Shown: piece by piece, positions 1 through 8,489 of the stretch | Position numbering within the stretch: the first letter of the stretch is position 1 | Layout of the letters: each line of letters opens with the position of its first letter | Origin: Jeotgalibacillus soli | GTDB taxonomy: Bacteria > Bacillota > Bacilli > Bacillales > Jeotgalibacillaceae | DNA length: 64,000 nt | Assembly: GCF_000829435.1 (NCBI RefSeq) | Contig: NZ_JXRP01000020.1 | Span: forward strand, 1 to 64,000 | Direction: 5' to 3' | The notes under the pieces: model-generated | What the model was told of the DNA's origin: nothing | The model's input: the letters and a program-made list of their open reading frames with translations, nothing else | The model's database searches: none | Translations under genes and position numbers: made by a program

Positions 1-120
1 CATAATGCTAGATCTATGCACCTTGTACATTTGGGTGATTTCATTGATTGAATAGGTTCCAATCTCACATGCATTCAGGATTTCTAATTTATCCTCCGCA
101 GAGTAAGTTCTTTTAGGCAA
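1..120 (-). CDS. IS3-family transposase OrfA, N-terminal 40 residues (partial)
   Basis: The reading frame begins with TTG at 120-118 as LPKRTYSAEDKLEILNAC and continues with a region like the helix-turn-helix of InsJ/IS150 OrfA proteins (INEITQMYKVHRSSI). This domain binds the IS ends and, with OrfB after a programmed frameshift, makes the transposase. The probable ribosome site AAAGGGG (131-137) lies nine to ten bases upstream inside a hairpin arm. The frame is open to the window edge. Family assignment rests on the N-terminal pattern only. Confidence 0.6.
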   Translation of the reverse strand, partial: MPKRTYSAEDKLEILNACEIGTYSINEITQMYKVHRSSIM

Positions 121-130
121 AAAAAATACG

Positions 131-179
131 CCCCTTTAAAGTAGCAGATTTTATTTTTAAATCTGTCTACCTAAAGGGG
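131..179 (-). promoter_or_regulatory. Long hairpin over the transposase ribosome site; also terminator-like
   Basis: CCCCTTTA...GTAG.CAGATTT pairs with AAATCTG.CTAC..TAAAGGGG to give a stem of about 20 bp with small bulges. On the minus strand the stem is followed by a T-rich run (TATTTTTTTT). The 3' arm contains AAAGGGG, the likely ribosome site of OrfA, so transcripts entering from pheT would fold it away. It can also act as an intrinsic terminator for pheST now that the original one is interrupted. Confidence 0.5.
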
Positions 180-190
180 AGCATATCATT

Positions 191-206
191 CCGAGGTGGG
201 TTTTTT
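191..206 (-). terminator. Orphan arm of the pheT terminator
   Basis: The plus strand carries CCGAGGTGGGTTTTTT, the second half of an intrinsic terminator, with no complementary CCCACCTCG arm anywhere near. Read on the minus strand it is AAAAAACCCACCTCGG, the first arm downstream of the pheT stop. The simplest explanation is that the IS inserted in the loop and the partner arm lies beyond it, outside the window. Confidence 0.45.
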
Positions 207-226
207 ATTCGTAACGATTATTTTGT

Positions 227-2641
227 TTATCCTCTTAGTTCAGCGTTTACTTGTTCTTTTACAGCTGATAGGACTTTATCATGCGTTTTGACAACTTCTT
301 CATCTGTAAGTGTTCTTTCCGGATCCATATATATGAGTGAGAAGGCTAGGGACTTCTTGTCGTTTTCCATATGTTCACCCTCATATAAATCAAACAGCTT
401 CACGGATTTTAATAAAGATCCACCCGCTTCTTTAATGATTGATTCCAGTGTTCCTCCAAGAACTTCACGATCCACCACAAGGGCAATATCTCGCGTTACA
501 GAAGGGAAACGCGGGATGGTTTGATATCTCAATTCACCTATCTCGGTATTAAATACAGGCTCTAGATTCACTTCAAACACATATGTTTCTTTTAAATCGA
601 GCTCTTTTTGTTTAAATGGGTGCACTTGACCGACAAAGCCAATTTTCTTTCCATTTAACATAATTGCGGCCGTACGCCCTGGATGCAGATTTTCTTCTGT
701 GCTTTTTTCGTAGCGAATATGATCTGCCAGATCTAATCGTTCCCACAGCGCATCTAAAAGTCCTTTTGCCACGTAAAAATCAACTGGCTTTTTCTCCCCC
801 TGCCAAGCATGGTACTGCCAAAGGCCGGTTAGTGCTCCTGCCAGATGTTCTTCTTCTCTTGGAAGAACCACACCTTCCTCCTGCAAAAAGACAGATCCTG
901 TTTCATAATAAGCAACGGAATCAAGCTGTCTAGCTGCATTATAAGTAACGCTCTCCAATAGCTGCGGAACAATGCTTAGACGAAGGTTGCTGCGCTCTTC
1001 ACTCATTGGCATTAACAGCTTAACCGGTTCGCGCACATCCAGCGCAAACTCTTTTGCTTTTGCATCATTAGTCAGTGAATACGTGATCGTTTGCATCATG
1101 CCTGCACCTTCAAGCACCTGACGTACAAGACGTCGTTTTTGCTGATGAGGTGTTAACCCCCCAGGATTGCTGGAATGGACAGGAAGAGTCATTGGGATGT
1201 GATCATAGCCATAAAGACGTGCCACCTCTTCAATTAGATCCTCTTCAATCACAAGATCACCGCGGCGTGTCGGTGCAGAGACCGTAATCATTTCATCTTT
1301 TGCTTTAGCATCAAATTGTAAACGTCGGAATAAATCAAGAACTTCATCCGTTGTTAACGACATGCCGAGCACACGATTAATCTTTTCAAGCTCAATGGAG
1401 ATTGATTTCTCATTTTTATCTAGCTGATCAAATGCAACCGTTCCGTTTAGCACTTCGCCATCAGCATACAATGCAAGAAGCTGTGCTGCACGCTCTGCTG
1501 CAAGCTTCACCCGATTTGGGTCGACACCTTTTTCAAAGCGTGAGCTTGCTTCACTCCGTAAGCCATGATCTTTTGATGTTTGACGAACAGAGGATGGTAA
1601 AAAGTATGCGGACTCGAGTATGACATTTGTTGTTTGATCTGTCACTTCACTGTTGGCACCACCCATTACACCTGCAAGTGCGACTGGTGTTTTTCCATTT
1701 GTGATCACAAGCTGATGAGGTTCTAGCACTCTCTTCGCATCATCAAGTGTTTCGATTGTTTCTCCTTCATTCGCTAAACGAATCACGAGCTTATTCGTTT
1801 CCAATCGGTCCAAATCAAATGCATGAAGCGGCTGTCCGTATTCAAGCAATACATAATTTGTAATATCGACTACATTATTATGAGGTCGAATACCAGCAGC
1901 CATTAATCGGTTTTGTATCCAAAGAGGTGAATGAGCAATGCGCACATTACGAATCACCTTTGCAAGATAAAGCGGATTTTCTTCCTTTGCCTCAACATCA
2001 ACAGATACTACGCTTGATGCTTCCTCTGAAACTGTTTTGTACTCCAGCTCCGGAAGCTTCACTTCACGATCAAGAATGGCTGCTACCTCATACGCAACGC
2101 CTAGCATACTCATCGCATCAGAGCGGTTAGGTGTTAAACTTAGCTCCAGAATGGAATCATCCAAATTTAACGCTTCAATCGCACTTGTCCCTACAATGGC
2201 ATTGTTCGGGAAGTTATAAATGCCATCAGCGAATTCCTTCGGCACAAGCTTGCCTTCAACTCCAATTTCCTGCAAGGAGCAAATCATGCCCATCGAAACC
2301 TCGCCGCGAAGCTTCGCTTTTTTTATTTTAAAATTGCCAGGAAGCACCGCTCCTACCTTTGCAACAGCTACCTTTTGACCTTTTGCAACATTGGCCGCAC
2401 CACAAATAATTTGAACCGGCTCTTCTTCACCAACGTCCACAAGGCATTTATTTAGTTTATCCGCTTCCGGATGCTTTTCACATGACAATACATGGCCAAC
2501 TACTACATTTTCAAGGCCTTTTCCCGGAACTTCAACGCCTTCAACCTCAATTCCGGAGCGTGTAATTTTTTCTGCCAGCTCTTCAGGAGTGATGCCGGAT
2601 AAATCAACATAATCCTGAAGCCATTTATAAGATACAAACAT
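227..2641 (-). CDS. pheT: Phenylalanine--tRNA ligase beta subunit
   Basis: PheT pairs with PheS in an alpha2-beta2 enzyme that charges tRNA-Phe in the cytoplasm. The 804 residues match the family length. An EMAP-type tRNA-binding OB fold lies near residues 40-150 ([18 protein letters not shown]), followed by the B3/4 editing region, a B5 domain, the catalytic-like core ([20 protein letters not shown]), and a C-terminal anticodon-binding FDX-ACB domain ([16 protein letters not shown]). The ATG follows AGGGAGGT at good spacing. It starts 18 bases after pheS and shares its T-box-controlled transcript. Confidence 0.98.
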   Translation of the reverse strand: MFVSYKWLQDYVDLSGITPEELAEKITRSGIEVEGVEVPGKGLENVVVGHVLSCEKHPEADKLNKCLVDVGEEEPVQIICGAANVAKGQKVAVAKVGAVLPGNFKIKKAKLRGEVSMGMICSLQEIGVEGKLVPKEFADGIYNFPNNAIVGTSAIEALNLDDSILELSLTPNRSDAMSMLGVAYEVAAILDREVKLPELEYKTVSEEASSVVSVDVEAKEENPLYLAKVIRNVRIAHSPLWIQNRLMAAGIRPHNNVVDITNYVLLEYGQPLHAFDLDRLETNKLVIRLANEGETIETLDDAKRVLEPHQLVITNGKTPVALAGVMGGANSEVTDQTTNVILESAYFLPSSVRQTSKDHGLRSEASSRFEKGVDPNRVKLAAERAAQLLALYADGEVLNGTVAFDQLDKNEKSISIELEKINRVLGMSLTTDEVLDLFRRLQFDAKAKDEMITVSAPTRRGDLVIEEDLIEEVARLYGYDHIPMTLPVHSSNPGGLTPHQQKRRLVRQVLEGAGMMQTITYSLTNDAKAKEFALDVREPVKLLMPMSEERSNLRLSIVPQLLESVTYNAARQLDSVAYYETGSVFLQEEGVVLPREEEHLAGALTGLWQYHAWQGEKKPVDFYVAKGLLDALWERLDLADHIRYEKSTEENLHPGRTAAIMLNGKKIGFVGQVHPFKQKELDLKETYVFEVNLEPVFNTEIGELRYQTIPRFPSVTRDIALVVDREVLGGTLESIIKEAGGSLLKSVKLFDLYEGEHMENDKKSLAFSLIYMDPERTLTDEEVVKTHDKVLSAVKEQVNAELRG

Positions 2642-2659
2642 CTTTTTACCTCCCTAAAC

Positions 2660-3703
2660 TTAGTTAATTTCGCTTCGGTTAAATTGGTTTAAGAAACGGT
2701 GGTCATTCGTATAGAAATGGCGGATATCATCAACACCATACTTCAGCATAGCAATCCGCTCAACTCCCATGCCAAAAGCAAAGCCTGTATATTTTTTAGA
2801 ATCAAAGCCAGCCATTTCAAGAACGTTAGGATGAACCATTCCCGCTCCTAAAATCTCAATCCAGCCAGTTGCTTTACATACATTACAGCCTTTTCCTCCA
2901 CAAATTTTACATGAAAGATCCATCTCTACTGAAGGCTCTGTAAACGGGAAGAAGCTAGGACGAAGACGAATTTCTCTGTCCGCACCGAACATTTTCTTCG
3001 CAAAAATATCAAGCGTTCCTTTTAGATCACTCATACGGATATTTTCATCGACAACCAATCCTTCAATTTGCATAAACTGATGGGAATGCGTCGCATCATC
3101 ATTGTCACGGCGATATACTTTTCCCGGGCAAATAATTTTAACCGGTCCATTCCCGGCATGACGCTCCATCGTTCTTACTTGCACTGGAGAGGTTTGCGTA
3201 CGCAATAAAATTTCTTCTGTTATATAAAACGAATCCTGCATATCTCTAGCAGGGTGCCCCTTTGGAAGGTTCAGCGCCTCAAAATTATAATAATCCTGCT
3301 CTACCTCAGGACCCTCTTCCACTTTATAACCCATACTGATAAACAGATTTTCTATTTCTTCAACTACATTTGTCAGCGGATGATGGTTTCCTGCTTTAAC
3401 AGAACGTCCAGGGAGCGTTACGTCGATTCCTTCTTCAGCCAGCTGCGCTTGAATCGCTTCTGCCTCAAGCTTTTGCTGTTTTTCTTCAATCGCAGAAGCA
3501 ATAGCGTCACGCACGTCATTTGCCATTGCGCCTATTTTTGGCCGTTCCTCAGCTGAAAGCTTACCCATTCCTTTTAATACCTCAGTGATCGGACCTTTTT
3601 TCCCAAGATACGCTACGCGTACTTCATTCAACGCTTTAAGCGCTTGTGCATCTTCAACACGCCCGATTGCTTCCTGCTGCAGTTGTTTGAGTCTCTCTTC
3701 CAT
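2660..3703 (-). CDS. pheS: Phenylalanine--tRNA ligase alpha subunit
   Basis: This is the catalytic class II subunit. An N-terminal coiled-coil (about 1-85) contacts tRNA. The class II core carries motif 2 around [18 protein letters not shown], a cysteine cluster [16 protein letters not shown] near residues 270-285, and motif 3 at [10 protein letters not shown]. Length 347 is normal (about 344 in B. subtilis). The ATG follows AAAGGAGGAATTCCAAT. It is first in the pheS-pheT operon, and the upstream 330 bases are a T-box leader. Confidence 0.98.
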   Translation of the reverse strand: MEERLKQLQQEAIGRVEDAQALKALNEVRVAYLGKKGPITEVLKGMGKLSAEERPKIGAMANDVRDAIASAIEEKQQKLEAEAIQAQLAEEGIDVTLPGRSVKAGNHHPLTNVVEEIENLFISMGYKVEEGPEVEQDYYNFEALNLPKGHPARDMQDSFYITEEILLRTQTSPVQVRTMERHAGNGPVKIICPGKVYRRDNDDATHSHQFMQIEGLVVDENIRMSDLKGTLDIFAKKMFGADREIRLRPSFFPFTEPSVEMDLSCKICGGKGCNVCKATGWIEILGAGMVHPNVLEMAGFDSKKYTGFAFGMGVERIAMLKYGVDDIRHFYTNDHRFLNQFNRSEIN

Positions 3704-3765
3704 ATTGGAATTCCTCCTTTATCTTCTCTTTCTTACAAAACGGTTCGATAGATCGATTTGAACAC

Positions 3766-4032
3766 AAAAAAGCGCCCTCCCTATACATAGGGACGAAGCG
3801 CTGGAATCCGTGGTACCACCCTAGTTAGCAAGGACATAATTGTCCCTAGCTCACTCATGAAATCGATAACGGCTTATAACACCGATGCATCTTTACACCA
3901 ATTGTGGTCCCGATGCCAACTCAGGAGGTGAACTTCATTTGTATTTACCAAAAGTATGTTTTCAGTCTAAGACATACTCTCCCTAATTGGCTTGTACAAG
4001 TTACTTTTCTCCGTCAATGTTTTTAATTATGC
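3766..4032 (-). promoter_or_regulatory. T-box leader of pheST (Phe specifier)
   Basis: On the minus strand the conserved T-box TAGGGTGGTACCACGG lies at 3808-3823. It is followed by the intrinsic terminator AGCGCTTCGTCCC...GGGAGGGCGCTTTTTT (3766-3802). The upstream Stem I region contains the specifier context GAAGTTCACC with TTC at 3930-3932, a phenylalanine codon that fits the genes downstream. Uncharged tRNA-Phe would pair at TTC and at GGTG(G) of the antiterminator to allow read-through. Confidence 0.93.
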
Positions 4033-4038
4033 GTTATT

Positions 4039-4067
4039 ATTATAAACTACTTTGACAAGGTTTTAAA
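4039..4067 (-). promoter_or_regulatory. Sigma-A promoter of pheST
   Basis: TATAAT (4039-4044) is preceded by a weak -35 TTTAAA (4062-4067) with a 17-base spacer. Start of transcription would be near 4032, directly ahead of the T-box leader. Confidence 0.5.
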
Positions 4068-4082
4068 CCTTTTTTCAATGAA

Positions 4083-4838
4083 TCAGCCTTTTAAATGATA
4101 CAGCAGGACACCTGTTGCAACTGCTACGTTAAGCGATTCACTTTTACCATAGATCGGGATATAGAGATTTTGATCCGATTGCTTGAGCCATTCATCCTGC
4201 ACCCCTGCCCCTTCATTGCCCATGATGAGTGCAAAGGACCCGCCAGACGGCACGTCCTTAAAGGGCTTTCCTCCTTCAAGAGCAGTCCCATAGACTGGTA
4301 TATCTCGCTCCTTTAATTCTGTCAGCACCTCTTGAATCGCTGCTTTTATGATTGGCAGATGAAAATGGCTGCCCTGAGCAGAACGCAGAACCTTCGCATT
4401 GTATGGATCGGCGGAACCTTTCCCAAGAACGACTGCATCCATCCCAACAGCATCAGCCGTACGAATCATGGTGCCAATATTTCCCGGATCCTGAACGGAA
4501 TCGATAATAAGAACCCGTTCAAAGCCAGCCGTCGTGATTTCTTTATTCTCCTGTTTACATACAGCAAAAATCCCTTGGGAATACTCCGTTTCAGCAATAA
4601 TATCAACAATTTCACGCGTTACCATCGTGATGTCGACCTCATCTGTTTGAAAGCTATGCGGAATGTCCACACCTTCTTGAATGATCACTTCTTCTACAAT
4701 AAACAGTGTACGCAATGCTTCCTCCACAAGATGAAAGCCTTCCACCAAAAATAAACCGGATTGATCTCTCCCTTTTTTAGTGGATAGCTTTTTCCATTGC
4801 TTCACCTGGACGTTTTGTGTTGACTGCAAAAACTTCAT
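4083..4838 (-). CDS. ysgA: SpoU/TrmH-family RNA 2'-O-methyltransferase
   Basis: This 251-residue SPOUT enzyme transfers a methyl group from SAM to a ribose 2'-OH, probably in 23S rRNA. An N-terminal substrate-binding domain (about 1-95) precedes the three SpoU motifs: DPGNIGTMIRTADA, ALIMGNEGAG and IPIYGKSESLNVAVATG, which form the knotted SAM site. The position next to pheS and sspI is the same as ysgA in B. subtilis. Exact target nucleotide is not shown by sequence. The stop lies close to the pheS promoter, so it is a separate unit upstream. Confidence 0.9.
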   Translation of the reverse strand: MKFLQSTQNVQVKQWKKLSTKKGRDQSGLFLVEGFHLVEEALRTLFIVEEVIIQEGVDIPHSFQTDEVDITMVTREIVDIIAETEYSQGIFAVCKQENKEITTAGFERVLIIDSVQDPGNIGTMIRTADAVGMDAVVLGKGSADPYNAKVLRSAQGSHFHLPIIKAAIQEVLTELKERDIPVYGTALEGGKPFKDVPSGGSFALIMGNEGAGVQDEWLKQSDQNLYIPIYGKSESLNVAVATGVLLYHLKG

Positions 4839-4950
4839 GAAACTTCATCTCTCCTTCAAACTCGATTCTTTCATTATATAGAAGGTTCATCGGATAAAAA
4901 AGAATTTACAGGGAAAAATAAACGTATTCTATTTTTAAGGAGGAATAAAA

Positions 4951-5163
4951 ATGAATCTAAACATACGAGGAACTGTCATTCAAAATGTGAAAGAAAATAC
5001 TCCTGCCCAGCTGGAGGCAACCATTGAAGACGCAATTGAAGGGAAAGAAGAAACACTTCTTCCAGGGCTGGGTGTTTTATTTGAAATGATTTGGCAAAAG
5101 AGCTCACGTGAAGATCGCGATCAAATGATTAAAACACTTGAGAGCGGTTTGACAACTGCTTAA
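4951..5163 (+). CDS. sspI: Small acid-soluble spore protein I
   Basis: The 70-residue protein (MNLNIRGTVIQNVKENTP...) matches the SspI family in length and sequence and sits divergent from ysgA as in B. subtilis. SspI is made in the forespore and is a minor protein of the spore core. The ATG follows TAAGGAGGAATAAAA. It marks the organism as a spore former. Its terminator (5270-5304) lies 105 bases away because a dispersed repeat occupies the gap. Confidence 0.95.
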   Translation: MNLNIRGTVIQNVKENTPAQLEATIEDAIEGKEETLLPGLGVLFEMIWQKSSREDRDQMIKTLESGLTTA

Positions 5164-5168
5164 ATTAA

Positions 5169-5255
5169 AGGCTTTGTTAAACGTGTCTGTTGATTGCAGC
5201 ACGCAGGAGTCTCGCGCCTTCCGCTACAATCAACAATGTACTTTAGCATAGCTAA
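5169..5255 (+). repeat. Dispersed MITE-like repeat, copy 1 (short form)
   Basis: It starts GGCTTTGTTAAACGTGTC, has the core TGTTGATTGCAGC ... CTACAATCAACA, and keeps the right-half block CAGGAGTCTCGCGCCTTCC shared with copy 2. The outer GATT/AATC arms form an inverted repeat. It lies between sspI and its terminator. Confidence 0.75.
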
Positions 5256-5269
5256 ATTAAATGAATTAT

Positions 5270-5304
5270 AAATGGCTGTCGACGAATTCGTTGACAGCCA
5301 TTTT
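5270..5304 (+). terminator. Terminator of sspI
   Basis: AAATGGCTGTC and GACAGCCATTTT form an 11 bp stem with a short loop, ending in TTTTGC. It is the first intrinsic terminator downstream of sspI. Confidence 0.65.
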
Positions 5305-5437
5305 GCATGATGTAATAGCATGGAAAACAGTATGTGAAATCCATCCTTCGTCATAAACTGTGGAACAAACCAACGACTGCTGCATACAATATGGCAGGAT
5401 TTTTGCTTAAATCCTCTGGAAAAAGGAGTGTTTTTTT

Positions 5438-5557
5438 TTGAGACAATTTGAAGCTTGGCTGCCAGTTACAACATACTTGTCCTATAGCTTATATGCAGAA
5501 CAAATGGTTTGTTCCATGAGCACACAACTGTACTACATTCCTGAAACAAAAAATTAA
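5438..5557 (+). CDS. Possible 39-residue ORF, unrecognised
   Basis: A TTG codon follows the strong ribosome site AAAAAGGAG at about nine bases. The predicted peptide begins LRQFEAWLPVTTYLSYSLYA and ends at TAA 5555-5557. The frame is the same as that of the next ORF, which starts five codons later, so the two may be one former gene split by a nonsense change or a coupled pair. No family is recognised. Confidence 0.35.
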   Translation: MRQFEAWLPVTTYLSYSLYAEQMVCSMSTQLYYIPETKN

Positions 5558-5572
5558 AAAGGAAATAACGAA

Positions 5573-5893
5573 ATGCATGCCGCGCTCGTTCCAGCGTCCT
5601 ATCACCGTGTAACAGCAAACGGCTCAGCCATAAGGCTATTACACGGCGAGAACGCACCTTCCATTATCGAAGCACTTGTTTACTGCATCCAAAAAGCTGA
5701 TGGCAAAGATAAAGATGTTACGGCTGGCTTACAGCTAATGAGAGATGAAGCAACAGCTTCATATAAACCGTTTATGGAAAATATTTTACGCTGGCAGGAG
5801 CATGCTGTGATGAATTTACAAAATGCCAAGCAGAGAATACCGCAAATGACAAAGCCTGCACCTACACAGGGATCTGCACTATTCTCTTATTGA
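5573..5893 (+). CDS. Hypothetical protein, 106 residues
   Basis: I do not recognise the family. The product (MHAALVPASYHRVTANGSAI...) is soluble, mixed alpha-helical in look, with a central segment rich in charged residues (KADGKDKDVTAGLQLMRDEA) and no signal peptide or membrane span. A fair ribosome site AAAAAGGAAAT precedes the ATG. It lies in the same frame as the 5438-5557 ORF with a single TAA between them. It is followed by a long perfect hairpin at 5901-5945. Neighbours give no functional hint. Confidence 0.55.
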   Translation: MHAALVPASYHRVTANGSAIRLLHGENAPSIIEALVYCIQKADGKDKDVTAGLQLMRDEATASYKPFMENILRWQEHAVMNLQNAKQRIPQMTKPAPTQGSALFSY

Positions 5894-5900
5894 TACGGTC

Positions 5901-5945
5901 TGTGATCGAAAGAAGATCGCTCTTGTAAATCTTCTTTCGATCACA
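5901..5945. repeat. Perfect 17 bp inverted repeat
   Basis: TGTGATCGAAAGAAGAT and ATCTTCTTTCGATCACA pair without mismatch around an 11-base loop. It begins seven bases after the stop of the preceding ORF. It has no T-run on either strand, so it is not a classical intrinsic terminator, but it may end or stabilise that transcript. Confidence 0.7.
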
Positions 5946-6066
5946 ATTAAAAGCAGATAGCCATTCTAGCTTAAATAACCAAGTACCAAATAGTGAGTCA
6001 GCTAACGAGCTCCTGATTTGAGTTTACAAATTCTTTACTTAAGAAGCACTAGGATCGTATCTTATT

Positions 6067-6534
6067 TTAATTCAGCTCTTCGTCAGCTGCATTTTGAACG
6101 ATAAAATCAAAGCCCATCATTGTACCGATGCCAAAGACCAGCGTCCATAGTGCAATACTGATTGTTAACCAAGCGAGAGTCCATGTTTTATTTGCTCCAA
6201 GGCTCATCCCAATAAAAGCAGCAATATGTGTACCAATTAGAATAGGTCCGAGCAATGCAAGCCCAGGCATCCCATATTTATTCATTATTCTCTTTGCTCG
6301 CTCCTGCCGCTTGCCTTCCTTCTTTTCTTTATTTGATCGTTTAGCAAAGTACTCCTTCACTTTCTGGAACATAACAATTAACAAAACTACTGTAACCATA
6401 TTTCCAATAAAAGCAACTAGCATTACAAGAAACGGTGAATGTCCGCGAATGATCCCCAGCGGTATAACAAGCCCAATTTCAAGCCAAGGAATTGCAGCCG
6501 CTAAAAAAATAAGAAAATATTCCAAAAAAATCAT
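6067..6534 (-). CDS. Small multi-drug export family membrane protein
   Basis: The 155-residue protein has about four hydrophobic segments (near 3-28, 34-56, 92-112, 118-142) with a basic loop KRSNKEKKEGKRQERAKR between the second and third. The pattern AAAIPWLEIGLVIPLGI near the N-terminus and YGMPGLALLGP in the middle are typical of the family annotated as putative small multi-drug export proteins (Pfam Sm_multidrug_ex). Transport activity is not established for most members. It stands alone, with a ribosome site GGGAGGAT upstream of the ATG. Confidence 0.75.
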   Translation of the reverse strand: MIFLEYFLIFLAAAIPWLEIGLVIPLGIIRGHSPFLVMLVAFIGNMVTVVLLIVMFQKVKEYFAKRSNKEKKEGKRQERAKRIMNKYGMPGLALLGPILIGTHIAAFIGMSLGANKTWTLAWLTISIALWTLVFGIGTMMGFDFIVQNAADEELN

Positions 6535-6674
6535 ATATAAATCCTCCCGTTTATCCTGTTATTCAATAGAAAATAAATATGCACTTAATTCGTACCAATA
6601 AAACCATGTTTCCATAATTGATAATCCGACTCTTTAATCTATATATATTAGAGTAATAGATTAACACCCATCCC

Positions 6675-6719
6675 AAAAAACGGCTCAGCACCGTCCTATG
6701 AAGACGGCACCTGAGCCGC
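6675..6719 (-). terminator. Terminator downstream of ysdC
   Basis: On the minus strand GCGGCTCAGGTGCCGTCTTC ... GACGGTGCTGAGCCG folds into a long stem followed by TTTTTTGGG. Confidence 0.85.
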
Positions 6720-6730
6720 AAATACTGATG

Positions 6731-7816
6731 CTATTCAAACGTAATCTTATTTACTTGATCACGATCCAGCTTTTTAATGACCTCTACAATTAATTTAACA
6801 GCATTTTCGTAATCATCTTTATGAATCATCGCTGCGTGAGAATGGATGTATCTTGATGCCACTGTAATGGCGATGGACGGGGCACCGTTTGCGGCCAAAT
6901 GAATGGACCCTGCATCCGTTCCTCCACCGGCAATCGCATCAAACTGATACGGAATTCCATGTTCATCGGCAATGCCGGTAATAAAGTCGCGAAGGCCTTT
7001 ATGAGAAACCATCGATGCATCATACAAAATAATTTGCGGGCCATCACCCATTTTACTGTTTGCCTCACGGGATGTAATGCCTGGCGTATCGCCTGCAATG
7101 CCAACATCAACAGCGATGCCGATATCCGGCTTGATTGTTGCAGCAGCTGTTTTTGCTCCGCGAAGGCCTACCTCTTCCTGCACGGTACCGACGCCATAAA
7201 CCTCATTTGGATGAGCCTGTCCTTTCAGTTCTTTCATTACATCGATGGCAATCGCACAGCCAATACGGTTATCCCACGCTTTCGCAAGCAGCATTTTATC
7301 ATTGTTCATCACGGTAAACTCAAAGTAAGGTACTGCCATATCACCAGGCAGTATGCCCCACTCCATTGCCTCTTCTTTTGAGGAAGCGCCGATATCAATA
7401 AACATATCCTTAATATCAACCGGTTTTTTTCTCGCTTCAGGAGGCAGAATATGCGGCGGCTTAGAGCCAATGACACCAATAATATCTCCTTTTTTGGTCA
7501 CGATGGTCACGCGCTGAGCAAGCATTACTTGAGACCACCAGCCCCCAACTGTTTGAAAGCGTAAAAATCCTTTATCGTCAATCCTTGTAATCATGAATCC
7601 AACTTCATCCAAGTGGCCAGCCACCATTACTCGAGGCCCGCCTTCTTGACCTGTTTTTTTGGCAATTAGACTGCCAATCCCGTCTGTCGTAATTTCGTCT
7701 GCAAATGGGCTTATGTATTTTTTCATAACTTCTCTCGGCTCGCGCTCGTTGCCGGGAATTCCTTTAGCATCCGTCAAATCCTTTAGCATCGTCAATTGTT
7801 CATTTAGTGCTGTCAT
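6731..7816 (-). CDS. ysdC: M42-family metallo-aminopeptidase
   Basis: This 361-residue protein belongs to the M42 glutamyl aminopeptidase group (FrvX/PepA/CelM type), which form large tetrahedral cytoplasmic complexes that trim peptides. Metal and catalytic motifs are visible: [10 protein letters not shown] (His/Asp), AWDNRIGC (Asp), [14 protein letters not shown] (Glu-Glu), AVDVG, and a late His in [10 protein letters not shown]. Length and location next to ysdB/ysdA match B. subtilis ysdC. The ATG is preceded by AGGGAGGCGAAGCGA. It may be co-transcribed after the dUTPase gene 68 bases upstream. Confidence 0.92.
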   Translation of the reverse strand: MTALNEQLTMLKDLTDAKGIPGNEREPREVMKKYISPFADEITTDGIGSLIAKKTGQEGGPRVMVAGHLDEVGFMITRIDDKGFLRFQTVGGWWSQVMLAQRVTIVTKKGDIIGVIGSKPPHILPPEARKKPVDIKDMFIDIGASSKEEAMEWGILPGDMAVPYFEFTVMNNDKMLLAKAWDNRIGCAIAIDVMKELKGQAHPNEVYGVGTVQEEVGLRGAKTAAATIKPDIGIAVDVGIAGDTPGITSREANSKMGDGPQIILYDASMVSHKGLRDFITGIADEHGIPYQFDAIAGGGTDAGSIHLAANGAPSIAITVASRYIHSHAAMIHKDDYENAVKLIVEVIKKLDRDQVNKITFE

Positions 7817-7884
7817 TCGCTTCGCCTCCCTAGATTAGGTCCTTTAAATTATATCATCTCGTTTTCTTATTCACAAAAATTGGA

Positions 7885-8382
7885 TTAATATCCTTGTTCC
7901 TGGCGCTGAACATTGACTTTATTTTTTTCAATATAAGCATTCATAATGTCCTCACCTGAAAAACCTAAGCTTTTTCCGATTGCTAAATAAGCATCCCATA
8001 ACTTTTCATAGTTGTCTTTCGTTGGATGCTGCGCAAAGTTATGAATCAAGCCATAGGTTTGTAGAAATTGTTCTGTTAAATCAGCTTCAGGATTAATGGA
8101 TGATTGAGGAATATACTTTAATTCTCTTTCAAGTCCAAGAGATAGAATAAAATGAATACCATCCACGTATTCCTCCAGAATCACCTCGTTAGCTGATGGA
8201 CCTTTGCCGCTCCAAAATTTAAAGCAGCGCGTTTCATTTGCCAGCTCTCCCAGTTCAACAAGAAGTGCCATAATTTTGCGTGAAAAGAGGGATTCGCCTT
8301 TCACATTTTTTTCTTTTTCAATAAATCGATCAAGTTTTTCCTGCATGAAATAAAGTGTTTCCCATTGTAACAAATTGCTCAC
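7885..8382 (-). CDS. Dimeric all-alpha dUTPase family protein
   Basis: The product resembles the dimeric dUTP diphosphatases (Pfam dUTPase_2), which hydrolyse dUTP to dUMP and keep uracil out of DNA. Key acidic residues are in LLVELGELANETRCFKFW and EEYVDGIHFILSLG, the EXXE and EXXD metal-binding pairs of the all-alpha NTP pyrophosphatases. Length 165 is normal. The listed GTG lies only a few bases after AAGGA; a TTG three codons inside (8373) has better spacing from AGGAAGTGAG and may be the true start. It is divergent from ysdB. Confidence 0.85.
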   Translation of the reverse strand: MSNLLQWETLYFMQEKLDRFIEKEKNVKGESLFSRKIMALLVELGELANETRCFKFWSGKGPSANEVILEEYVDGIHFILSLGLERELKYIPQSSINPEADLTEQFLQTYGLIHNFAQHPTKDNYEKLWDAYLAIGKSLGFSGEDIMNAYIEKNKVNVQRQEQGY

Positions 8383-8489
8383 TTCCTTCCTGATTCATTG
8401 TAGCAAAAAATAATTAAAAAAGTGAAACCTTTATATAAACCAATACGTAAAGCATGAAAGGACGGATATTTTTCTAGGAGGGAGAAGCC

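Larger units (their letters stand above)
1..188 (-). mobile_element. Left end of an IS3-family (IS150-like) insertion sequence, cut by the window edge
   Basis: The minus strand reads from a probable end near 188 (TGATATGCTCCCC...) through a long hairpin into the first codons of a transposase OrfA that runs off the window. The end position is inferred from the TG start typical of IS3 elements and from the half-terminator just outside it at 191-206. The other end, the direct target repeat and OrfB are outside the window, so completeness cannot be judged. Confidence 0.6.

Noticed and set aside
288-933. Plus-strand ORFs inside pheT
   Set aside because: They are antisense shadows of a full-length conserved gene and lack ribosome sites.
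4839-4950. Sigma-G promoter for sspI (GAATTT ... TATTCTA)
   Set aside because: The elements are close to the sigma-G pattern, but the implied start of transcription would fall inside the ribosome site.
5160-5657. Minus-strand ORFs of 63-64 residues
   Set aside because: They run through repeat copy 1 and antisense to the small plus-strand ORFs, and have no family resemblance.
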